Below, piece by piece: positions 1-7,100 of a stretch of 27,604 nt of DNA. A model generated the notes under the pieces. It searched no databases. It saw only the letters and a list, made by a program, of their open reading frames with translations, and was not told the DNA's origin. Source of the stretch: a bacterium (GTDB lineage: Bacteria > UBP15 > UBA6099); contig JAKQPS010000190.1 in NCBI GenBank assembly GCA_029564595.1, positions 1-27,604 on the forward strand. Direction: 5' to 3'. Position 1 is the stretch's first letter. Each line of letters begins with the position of its first letter. Made by a program: the position numbers and the translations under genes.

Positions 1-17
1 CCCGGATTCGTCAATAG
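1..17. repeat. IS left terminal inverted repeat
   Basis: cccggattcgtcaatag is the inverted partner of 1519-1535, with one mismatch at position 11. It lies at the transposase 3' side and coincides with the window edge. Confidence 0.85.
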
Positions 18-77
18 AACCCTAGAATCAGGAAGAATCAGCCGTATGTTTTGGCATGGTATTCACCTCGTAGATTT

Positions 78-1427
78 CTAATGCGCGGCAATAGGAAGTG
101 AAAAAGAATCTAGAAACAACAGGGAATTCTCTATCCACTCCTTCAGCTTGGAGCGGGCGTTGATGCGAAGGACGAGATGTCCGCTCTCGAAGCCGAGCCA
201 GCCGCCGCAGATGAAGTTCTTGATGCGCATGGTCATGAGTCTGGAGGCGGACGCCGCCTTGTCCATGACGGTGGAGCGGAACCATTCGGTGATGTTGAAG
301 GCCATTGCGACCATCCAGAGGGTGGCTTCGGTGGCGTGGAATTTATTCATGGCGAACCCGCGCATGAAGAAATCGTCTTTCCATTCCTTGATCCTGTTTT
401 CTACGTCGGCCCGCTTGTTGTAATGTCGCCACACCTCAACAGCGCCGTCCTGTCTTGTGGTCACGAGCATCTGGTGGCGATATGCGTGACATTCCGGGAA
501 CAGCCGTCCCTGCGCCTTCGGGCGCTCTTCAAGCTTCTGGCGCACGGCCACAACACGACGGGCTTTCTTCCAGTCGGCCGCGCGGTAATCGGTCTCTCCG
601 ATCTCTATTCCCGCCGCTATCTCCGCCCAGTCCGTTATGCCCAGAACGGCTTCTCTGACCACCGCGTTGGCTCTTGCCACAATCGTGTAGGGAATGCGCG
701 CGCGCTCAAGGAAATCGAACACTTTGCCGCTGAAGAATCCGCTGTCGGCCCGCACATCGGCGATGTTCAGCCACCGCGGTTTGTTGTTCAGGGTTTCTCG
801 TATGAAATCCACGGCGCGGCTGGCGCTCACCGTGTCTCCGCCGCGAAGCCACAAGTGCAACACCCATTTTGCGCCTGCCGCCACGGCGAAGATCGGATGA
901 TGGCTCGGACGCCCCGGCTTGCGCGGGTTGTAGCCCTTCTTGGAGCCTTCCTGTCCGCCGTAACGCTCGAACACGCTGCTGTCCAAGTCCAGCGTTTCGC
1001 CGCCCGCGCTGAAGCGATCCCTTGCCCGCTCCATCATCCGCCGGTTCCACTCCGGCATCAGCACGCTTACATGCTTGAGGTTAAATTTGCGGAAAAACCG
1101 CAGCAGGCTCGACGCGCTGGGGACGCGCGCCAAGGCGAACATCGCCCGCACAGGCGCGTCGTGCCGCAACAGATCCACGTGCGCCACACGGTTTGCGCCC
1201 ATGTAGATTGCCGCCATGAACGACACGATCAGTTCCCACGGCTTGTAGCCCCGGTTGGAACCCGGCTCAAACGCTCCAAAAATCTCTTCGGCCACTTTCG
1301 CAACGCCGATCTTCGCAAACCATTTGCTCATCACCACAAGCCCGCCCCACCCGGTGATCGGCTTGTCGGTAAATCTCACCCGAAGGTTGACTCCGCCTTC
1401 GCTTTTGACATACTTTTTACTGGGCAT
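78..1427 (-). CDS. IS1380-family DDE transposase
   Basis: This 449-residue protein catalyses cut and insertion of the element. Likely catalytic acids are D149 in LDLDSSVFERYG, D228 in VRADSGFF and E343 in RADVENRIKE. The motif around residues 160-180 (GSKKGYNPRKPGRPSHHP) and the N/RAD-x-EN-x-IKE block are typical of IS1380 transposases (Pfam DDE_Tnp_1 group). The length is normal for the family and no frameshift is visible, so the protein may be active. The start is supported by GGAGG nine bases upstream on the minus strand. It is the only gene in the element. A long open frame runs on the opposite strand (177-1451), but it is an antisense shadow. Confidence 0.92.
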   Translation of the reverse strand: MPSKKYVKSEGGVNLRVRFTDKPITGWGGLVVMSKWFAKIGVAKVAEEIFGAFEPGSNRGYKPWELIVSFMAAIYMGANRVAHVDLLRHDAPVRAMFALARVPSASSLLRFFRKFNLKHVSVLMPEWNRRMMERARDRFSAGGETLDLDSSVFERYGGQEGSKKGYNPRKPGRPSHHPIFAVAAGAKWVLHLWLRGGDTVSASRAVDFIRETLNNKPRWLNIADVRADSGFFSGKVFDFLERARIPYTIVARANAVVREAVLGITDWAEIAAGIEIGETDYRAADWKKARRVVAVRQKLEERPKAQGRLFPECHAYRHQMLVTTRQDGAVEVWRHYNKRADVENRIKEWKDDFFMRGFAMNKFHATEATLWMVAMAFNITEWFRSTVMDKAASASRLMTMRIKNFICGGWLGFESGHLVLRINARSKLKEWIENSLLFLDSFSLPIAAH

Positions 1428-1441
1428 CTTTTTGTTCCTCC

Positions 1442-1495
1442 GTTCCGATAGTTCTTGTTTCTGAACAACTCAAATTCTATCGGTCTTTCTGGAAC
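1442..1495 (-). promoter_or_regulatory. Imperfect hairpin in transposase leader
   Basis: GTTCCGATAG at 1442-1451 can pair with CTATCGG at 1477-1483 and then, after a seven-base bulge, with GGAAC at 1491-1495. It lies between the right IS end and the transposase SD, where such structures can limit translation from transcripts entering from outside. That role is inference. Confidence 0.35.
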
Positions 1496-1518
1496 ATCTA
1501 GATGCCTTTTCTATTTTT

Positions 1519-1535
1519 CTATTGGCGAATCCGGG
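1519..1535. repeat. IS right terminal inverted repeat
   Basis: ctattggcgaatccggg is the reverse complement of bases 1-17 with one mismatch. It lies on the transposase promoter side and marks the junction with the interrupted gene. Confidence 0.85.
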
Positions 1536-2518
1536 TTCAATGCTCATACGATGCCCGAAAGGTGGAAGCGGCGAAGCGGCTATCCGCAGAAATCAAGCTG
1601 ACCACTCCGCCCGGAACATTCGTGTGTTCCGGCCAACCGATTTCAGAAAAGATAGAATTCATATTGGAAGACAAGGGAAAGCTGCTTGAAAAACTTTTCA
1701 GGGCGGGGCCGAAGATAGATGTGAAGAATCTCGAAGTGGCGCCGTCCGCGAGTTCGGACAAGTCAGACAAAGAAGGTTTTTACATTAAGTTCGATTTCAC
1801 GACGACTCCGGCGGGAATGAAGCCTGAATACACGAAAGACGGGCTGAGTTTCAAGATGAAATATTGGTCCGCAAAGATGTCCGGCAAATTCGCCACGAAC
1901 GAAGCCGACTATTTCGACGCCCTGAAGTTAGAGGGCGCGTGGGTGGCGGAGAGATCAAGCTGGGGCGAGGGGAACTTGCTCGCGGACCGCTCATTCTCGG
2001 TGTACGCGCGGCCTGAGACTACATCGGACGGGGATGACACGGATTTCAACTGCGGTTTGAGGTTGGCGGGAGTTCCCCGCGTCGCAATCCGTACCGGCAA
2101 CCGAATGAACTTCCAGCCGCATCCATACACGCAACTCAGTTTCGAGTCAGTCAATCCCGTGAAGCGCAAGGCAGGCGACGAGCCGGAGGCGTACGGACGC
2201 GTCTCCGGCGCTCTGCGTTGGGATATTTATCTGACCAACGACTCTCTTCTTTCGTTCGACGGCAGATTGGATCGAAACTTTGGCGCGGGCGAAGCGCCGC
2301 GTTGGACCCGTCTGGTCGATTTGAAAGTGATGATCGCGGAGGACATCGCGGATAGCGCGGGAGGGACTAAACGGAAGTGGACGCCATTTATCAAGTACAC
2401 TGTCGGCAAGGACGGCCCCAAGAGCGAGTTTATTCAAAAGACCATGCTCGGAGTCTTATTCGGCATTTCTGACACTGGCAAAACGACGCCTGCAAAGCCC
2501 GAATCGGATTCGAAATAG
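1536..2518 (+). pseudogene. 3' remnant of IS-interrupted beta-rich protein gene
   Basis: An open frame of about 327 codons continues out of the IS right end and stops at 2518. The true 5' end is missing, removed or separated by the insertion. The frame stays open into the IS back to an ATG at 1502, which would add a short IS-encoded start (MPFLFFYWRIR). The protein is rich in alternating polar and hydrophobic residues. Its final part (WTPFIKYTVGKDGP, then MLGVLFGIS) resembles the last hairpin of outer-membrane barrels. I do not recognise the family. There is no SD before 1502, so expression of the chimera is doubtful. If the left flank outside this window holds the first part of the gene, the disruption would be proven. 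Confidence 0.6.
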
Positions 2519-2550
2519 AAGCGGTCGCGGCAAAACAATATAAAGTCGCC

Positions 2551-2601
2551 CGCGTCCGAATCCGCGCGCCGGATTCGGGTCGCGGCCGCCGCGCGTTTTT
2601 T
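2551..2601 (+). terminator. Terminator-like hairpins between convergent genes
   Basis: CCGAATCCG at 2556-2564 pairs perfectly with CGGATTCGG at 2570-2578 around a five-base loop. A second small stem follows, CGCGG (2581-2585) with CCGCG (2589-2593), then two bases and a run of six T at 2596-2601. It would end plus-strand transcription of the truncated gene. The convergent restriction-modification gene ends 16 bases further on. Confidence 0.6.
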
Positions 2602-2616
2602 AGGCGGGAAGAGCCG

Positions 2617-5493
2617 TCAGTATGCGATTCCCGGTTTTTTTCTTTTCGGTTTTTGTTTTTCCGGCAGAGGCAGCAGGCTGGTGCAGTTGTGGTAAAGCTC
2701 GAAGAGGAAGGCCACGCGCTTGATATCGGAAGAGAAACAACGCTTCTGGCGGTCGCTGTTTTGAGCGGCGATGTAAGCGGCGTCCACGGCGCGGTCGAGA
2801 GCTTTGTGAGCGCGAAGAAGTCCGGCGGGCATTGAAAGCGGATCGTAGAGGTCGGCCAGAGACGCGTCGGGATAAGCGGCGCGCGCGTCCAGCACGCCCT
2901 TCGCCGCTGATTCGATTTTCAGCTTTAGCTTATTATCAACTTTGCGGGGCCATGGATAGTTATTGTAGACGATATCCTTTGAGTATCTGTAATCGCTTTT
3001 AAGTCTGCCGCAGACTTGCCGAACCCAAGCCATGTGCATTGCGGAAGTGAGTATGCCGAAATGATAGAGGGTGGCGTTCGGAACGACTTTTACCAGATTG
3101 CTTGCCAGAACCGATGGCCGCATGAAGCCCATTGGAATATAAATCCGCCGCTCGGAAGATACTTCCGGAATCAATAAATACGTTGATTTTGGAATATTTT
3201 CGACATGAAAATGTGTTGGCATCTCTGCCAGTTGCCGGGTTTGCTGGCTTTTGCTGGCCAGCCTGAATTTGCGCACTGCATTGACTCTCTTCATGACTTC
3301 CGGCATTTTTCTCAGTTCTTCCGGAGGGCATTCGCCCAGCCAAAGACACCAGCGTTCGTATCTATTTATGAACTCGTCCGAACCGACCCATTTGCGGAAC
3401 CATTTTCTGGCAGCCGGTTCTCTTTTAAGGAAATCTTTCCTTTCTTCCGGCGTGAACAAGTAGTATCCGCCGTCAATAGGTTTGTTTCCGATGCCGATTG
3501 AGGGGACATTGCAGAGAGGGGAGTCTCGCCGAGAGATGACGAGGTCGTGAGCGTCCACGAGGTAGGGATTGATGTTGGAGGCCGCAAAGGGGCGGGGGCC
3601 GCCGTTCGAGTTCTCGTAGTCGAAAATGATTTTGTTGTCTGAGTCGTGAAGGGCGAAGCCGATTATGACGCAGTGGACGGCGGCGTTTCCTCGCGCTTCG
3701 TTGCTCCACCTGAAAGTCCGGTGAGCGAAATGAATCTTGACGCCGAGGTTGAGAAGGGGGGGCCAGAGAGAGCCTACCTGTTCTCCCTGCGTTATGGAAT
3801 TAGTGGAAACGAAAGCGATTTTGACGCGGGACGCCGGAGTCGCGGACGAGCCGGGAGCAAACCCCAACAAGCCGTTAAGACTTTCGTCGCCCTTCACGTA
3901 CAGCGCGGCTTTCATATACCATGCGGACACATAATCCAGAGCGCCGGAGTTTTTGACGCCTGAAAAAACGCCGGCCATATCTTCGCGTTGGTCGTTGTTC
4001 TGGTATTTTGAACCCACGAAAGGCGGATTGCCCATGATATAGTCGACGTAGTCGGAGTTAATCACGTCGTTCCAGTCCATGCGGAGAGCGTTGCCGCAAC
4101 ATATTGTCGGCGAGCAGGTCAGGGGCAGCCTTCGGAAATACTGACCGAACTCCTCTGAGATTTTCATGTTCATCTGATGGTCGGTGAGCCAGAGAGCGAC
4201 TTGCGCGACCTGCGCCGGGAACTCCTCTATCTCAATGCCGTAGAACTGGTTGACGTTCACTTGGACGAGTTGAAAGATGTCGAGGAGGCGCTGGGCCGAG
4301 TTTCGCGACGCCCGCAGAATTTCCAGTTCCAGAAGGCGCAGTTCCCTGTACGCGATAACAAGGAAGTTTCCGCAGCCGCAGGCCGGGTCGAAGAATTTTA
4401 GGCGGGCGATTTTTTTGTGAAGTTCGAATAGTTTGTTTACGCTGCGCTTGGCGGAGCGGAACTCGCGCCACAGGTCGTCGAGGAAAAGAGGTCGGATCAA
4501 CTTAAGGATGTTTTCCTCGCTTGTGTAGTGCGCGCCCAGATTCCGCCGCCGCACGGAGCCTTCCTCGTCCATGACGCATTGGAAAAGCGCCCCGAAGATG
4601 GCTGGCGATATTCGGCCCCAGTCAAGCGCGCAACAGTCGAGAAGAAGCTCGCGCATCCCGCGGTCGCAGTTTGCTATTATCAGGCTCTCCTCGAACAGCT
4701 TTCCGTTCACGTATGGGAAAGCGGCAATCGTTTCGTCCAGACTCTTCTGTCTTTGATCCGACGGAGTGTTCAAAGTCTGGAAGAGAAGCGAGAGTTGTGG
4801 GCCGAGGTCAGAGCCGTCCTCGCGGGTGCGGTTCATCAGGAAGTCCTTGAACGCGCCTTTCTGGTCGAAGAGGGTGGTGTCTTCGGCGAACAGGCAGAAC
4901 AAAAGGCGGACGAGGAGGATTTCAAGCGTGCGGCCCTGATAGCCGGAGGCGCGAAAACGGTCGTGAAGCTTTCCCATTCGCTCCGCGGCTTTGATGTTGA
5001 CCGGGTCCTGCGCAGTCACTTTTTGCGTGGTGTAGCCCGAAATAAAGCCGAACAGTCCGATATGCTTGTAAAGGTCTTTCAGGCTGAATTCGTTGGTTTC
5101 ACCGTTTTCCAAGTCGTAGAGCCTGAATCTAGCGAAGTCGGAGACGACCACGAATCTCGGAAGATCGCGTTCAGGAAGGCCTTCGAAGTAACCGAGGGCT
5201 TGAGCGTAAGCGGAATCGAGGTCGCGACCGAGGGATTTATGCTCGGCTATCAAGGTTCCGCGCCATAGAAGGTCTATGAAGCCGCCGCGCGCTCCGCTCT
5301 GTTCGAACCTCAGGCGCGCTCGCCTGACAGGCTCCTCGAAAGACGCCACTCTGCGGCGCGACACGCCGAAGATATTGAAAAATTCATTCCAGAATGTTTG
5401 CGCTTCTGCTTTTTCCGCGCGCTCGCCCTCCCACTCGCGGGAGAAAGCTATGGCTCTGTCCTTGATTTCGTTGAGGCTCAGCGGCGTCGGCAT
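2617..5493 (-). CDS. MmeI-like type IIG/IIL restriction-modification enzyme
   Basis: One polypeptide of about 960 residues combines an endonuclease and an adenine-N6 DNA methyltransferase. Numbering from the upstream TTG at 5499, the nuclease motif is D76-x9-E86-x-K88, the same spacing as described for MmeI. SAM-binding motif I is DPACGCGNFL at 371-380 and catalytic motif IV is NPPF at 491-494. RRNLGAHYTSEENI (about 319-332) is the motif X region. The part after about residue 600 should hold the target recognition domain, and the tail is lysine-rich. Length fits MmeI (about 920). No frameshift is seen and all motifs are intact, so it is probably active. I prefer ATG 5493 as the start; neither candidate has a good SD. 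No separate R, M or S gene is adjacent, as expected for this self-contained type. The recognition sequence cannot be predicted here. Confidence 0.9.
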   Translation of the reverse strand: MPTPLSLNEIKDRAIAFSREWEGERAEKAEAQTFWNEFFNIFGVSRRRVASFEEPVRRARLRFEQSGARGGFIDLLWRGTLIAEHKSLGRDLDSAYAQALGYFEGLPERDLPRFVVVSDFARFRLYDLENGETNEFSLKDLYKHIGLFGFISGYTTQKVTAQDPVNIKAAERMGKLHDRFRASGYQGRTLEILLVRLLFCLFAEDTTLFDQKGAFKDFLMNRTREDGSDLGPQLSLLFQTLNTPSDQRQKSLDETIAAFPYVNGKLFEESLIIANCDRGMRELLLDCCALDWGRISPAIFGALFQCVMDEEGSVRRRNLGAHYTSEENILKLIRPLFLDDLWREFRSAKRSVNKLFELHKKIARLKFFDPACGCGNFLVIAYRELRLLELEILRASRNSAQRLLDIFQLVQVNVNQFYGIEIEEFPAQVAQVALWLTDHQMNMKISEEFGQYFRRLPLTCSPTICCGNALRMDWNDVINSDYVDYIMGNPPFVGSKYQNNDQREDMAGVFSGVKNSGALDYVSAWYMKAALYVKGDESLNGLLGFAPGSSATPASRVKIAFVSTNSITQGEQVGSLWPPLLNLGVKIHFAHRTFRWSNEARGNAAVHCVIIGFALHDSDNKIIFDYENSNGGPRPFAASNINPYLVDAHDLVISRRDSPLCNVPSIGIGNKPIDGGYYLFTPEERKDFLKREPAARKWFRKWVGSDEFINRYERWCLWLGECPPEELRKMPEVMKRVNAVRKFRLASKSQQTRQLAEMPTHFHVENIPKSTYLLIPEVSSERRIYIPMGFMRPSVLASNLVKVVPNATLYHFGILTSAMHMAWVRQVCGRLKSDYRYSKDIVYNNYPWPRKVDNKLKLKIESAAKGVLDARAAYPDASLADLYDPLSMPAGLLRAHKALDRAVDAAYIAAQNSDRQKRCFSSDIKRVAFLFELYHNCTSLLPLPEKQKPKRKKPGIAY

Positions 5494-5504
5494 TTCCAAA
5501 CATT

Positions 5505-5510
5505 ATTATA
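5505..5510 (-). promoter_or_regulatory. -10 box for restriction-modification gene
   Basis: A perfect TATAAT on the minus strand lies 11 bases before the ATG at 5493. A start of transcription six or seven bases downstream would fall at about 5498-5499, giving a leader of zero to five bases. The -35 region is poor (TCTTGC at a short spacing). Confidence 0.5.
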
Positions 5511-5553
5511 TGAGTGAAAAAAAAGCAAGAAGTCGGCGCGGCGCGAGCGTGAT

Positions 5554-5583
5554 TTGCGGAGTGGACGGAGTTGGAGTTAGAAT
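5554..5583 (+). promoter_or_regulatory. Candidate promoter of radical SAM gene
   Basis: TTGCGG at 5554-5559 and TAGAAT at 5578-5583 are separated by 18 bases, giving a leader of about 47 bases to ATG 5637. Each box has mismatches to consensus, so this is only a candidate. Confidence 0.35.
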
Positions 5584-5636
5584 TGTAGCGGGTTTCACGA
5601 GGTTGCGTTCGCGGCGATCTTTAATTGGGGAGTCCT

Positions 5637-7073
5637 ATGAAGGTTGTTTTTCTGCAGGACAACGGGATCAACGAGTCTCTGGCGGTGACGGACGTGTCCG
5701 GCCTGCTCAAGAGCCGGGGGCACGAAACGGAACTGTTCTTCAAGAAGAACGAGAGGCGTTTCGCGCGCAAGGTGGCCGAAAGCGGGGCGGGGCTGATAGT
5801 GGTTCCGATGGACATCTGGGGGGAGCGGGTGGCCCTGTCCATAGCGGCGGAGGCGAAAGAAGCGACGGACGCCCCGATAGTTTTCTGCGGCACGTACCCG
5901 ATGCTTTTTCCGGAAATCATCAACGACCCTCAAGTGGACATAGTGGCAAGGGGCGAATCGGAGTTTCCCATACTTGATCTCGCCGACAAGCTGGAGCGGG
6001 GAGAGGACTATTATGACACGCCGAACCTGACGGTGAAGAAGGACGGCGAGGTTGTGATCAATGAGATGAGGCCGCTCATTCAGGATTTAGAAGAGCTTCC
6101 TCTGCCCGACAGGGGGCTGTACTTCAAGTATCGGTTTATGAAGATAATCAGCGTCAAAAGGTTCACAAGCGGGAGGGGATGTCCCAACGCGTGCAGTTTC
6201 TGTTACAATGCGAAGTTCAGGGGATTCTTCACTGGCAAGGGCCGCTACCTGCGAAGGAAGTCCGTGTCGAGGATAATGGAAGAGATCGAGGAGATGAAGA
6301 GGCTGGCTCCGATGCGGAGCATCCATTTCTCCGACGACATATTCACGCACGACAAGCCATGGGTGATGGAGTTCAGCAGGGAATACGCCAAGAGGTTCCG
6401 CGAGATTCCGTTCACCTGCAACACGACGGTGCACGACATCGACGACGAGATGGTGGCGGAGATGAAGAGGGCGAACTGCGCGGGGATCGCCATCGGGGTG
6501 GAGACGGGAAACGAGCGGCTGCGCATCGACAAGCTCAACAAGCATTATCTTGACAGCCAGATAGTGGACGCCGCCGCCCTAGTGAAAAAACATGGCCTGA
6601 TTCTGACCGCGTTCAACATGATCGCTCTCCCGTATGAGACGATTGAGAACGCGTTTGAAACCGTCCGCCTGAACAGAGACATAAAGGCGGACAATATCCG
6701 CGTGACTTTCCTGTCGCCGATTCCCCGCACGCAGATGGTGGAGGAGGCGATCAAGGACGGTTTGCTGAACGTCAATTACGAGAAGACGGGCATGCGGGTG
6801 ATGACGCCCGAGATACACACGAAGAGAGACAGGGAGTTCGAAACGCTGTACGCGCTGTTCGACATCGCGGCGGCGTCTCCGGCTCTCGAAAAACTGGTCA
6901 GGAAGCTGTTGCGCGTGAAAATTCCGCCGGTCGTTCTTTTCTTCCTTCTCATTCCGAGGATGCTGCGCGAAAAGAAATTCTTTAGAATAAGCCTGATATC
7001 GGGAATCCTGTTCTACATGAACACGACCGCCCCGCAATACCGCACTAAAAACTTCAACAATTTTCTTCCGTAA
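5637..7073 (+). CDS. B12-binding-type radical SAM protein
   Basis: This 478-residue protein has a Rossmann-like N-terminal domain (about 1-125, including GLIVVPMDIWGERVAL and APIVFCGTYP) of the cobalamin-binding type. A radical SAM domain follows, with the [4Fe-4S] cluster motif C182-x3-C186-x2-C189 in GRGCPNACSFC. FSDDIFTHD and IGVETGNERL are typical later strands of the barrel. The C-terminus has a hydrophobic, basic stretch (PPVVLFFLLIPRMLREKKF) that may touch the membrane. The classical DxHxxG cobalamin-ligand motif is not visible, as in many members of this class, so B12 use is uncertain. ATG 5637 is chosen because GGGGAG lies four bases upstream; an in-frame TTG at 5625 is less likely. 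The substrate is unknown. Such proteins often modify lipids, methylate unactivated carbons or act in tailoring pathways. It converges with the glycosyltransferase gene 27 bases away. Confidence 0.88.
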   Translation: MKVVFLQDNGINESLAVTDVSGLLKSRGHETELFFKKNERRFARKVAESGAGLIVVPMDIWGERVALSIAAEAKEATDAPIVFCGTYPMLFPEIINDPQVDIVARGESEFPILDLADKLERGEDYYDTPNLTVKKDGEVVINEMRPLIQDLEELPLPDRGLYFKYRFMKIISVKRFTSGRGCPNACSFCYNAKFRGFFTGKGRYLRRKSVSRIMEEIEEMKRLAPMRSIHFSDDIFTHDKPWVMEFSREYAKRFREIPFTCNTTVHDIDDEMVAEMKRANCAGIAIGVETGNERLRIDKLNKHYLDSQIVDAAALVKKHGLILTAFNMIALPYETIENAFETVRLNRDIKADNIRVTFLSPIPRTQMVEEAIKDGLLNVNYEKTGMRVMTPEIHTKRDREFETLYALFDIAAASPALEKLVRKLLRVKIPPVVLFFLLIPRMLREKKFFRISLISGILFYMNTTAPQYRTKNFNNFLP

Positions 7074-7100
7074 GAAAACTGAAACGCCGAATGCCAGCGG

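Larger units (their letters stand above)
1..1535 (-). mobile_element. Complete IS1380-family insertion sequence
   Basis: The element is bounded by terminal inverted repeats. Bases 1-17 (cccggattcgtcaatag) match the reverse complement of 1519-1535 at 16 of 17 positions, and pairing continues for two more bases before three mismatches. Between the repeats lies one transposase gene on the minus strand. Size (about 1.5 kb), one long DDE transposase and CC-GG-type ends fit the IS1380 family. The window starts exactly at the outer end of the left repeat, so the left flank and any target-site duplication cannot be seen. The right flank begins at 1536 with ttca. Confidence 0.9.

Noticed and set aside
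177-1451. 424-codon open frame on the plus strand
   Set aside because: It is antisense to the transposase gene, is rich in His/Arg/Pro typical of shadow frames, and has no family features.
2617-5493. Part of a BREX, DISARM or type I defence system
   Set aside because: No helicase, specificity subunit, PglZ or other partner is adjacent, and the nuclease motif is within the same protein, as in MmeI.
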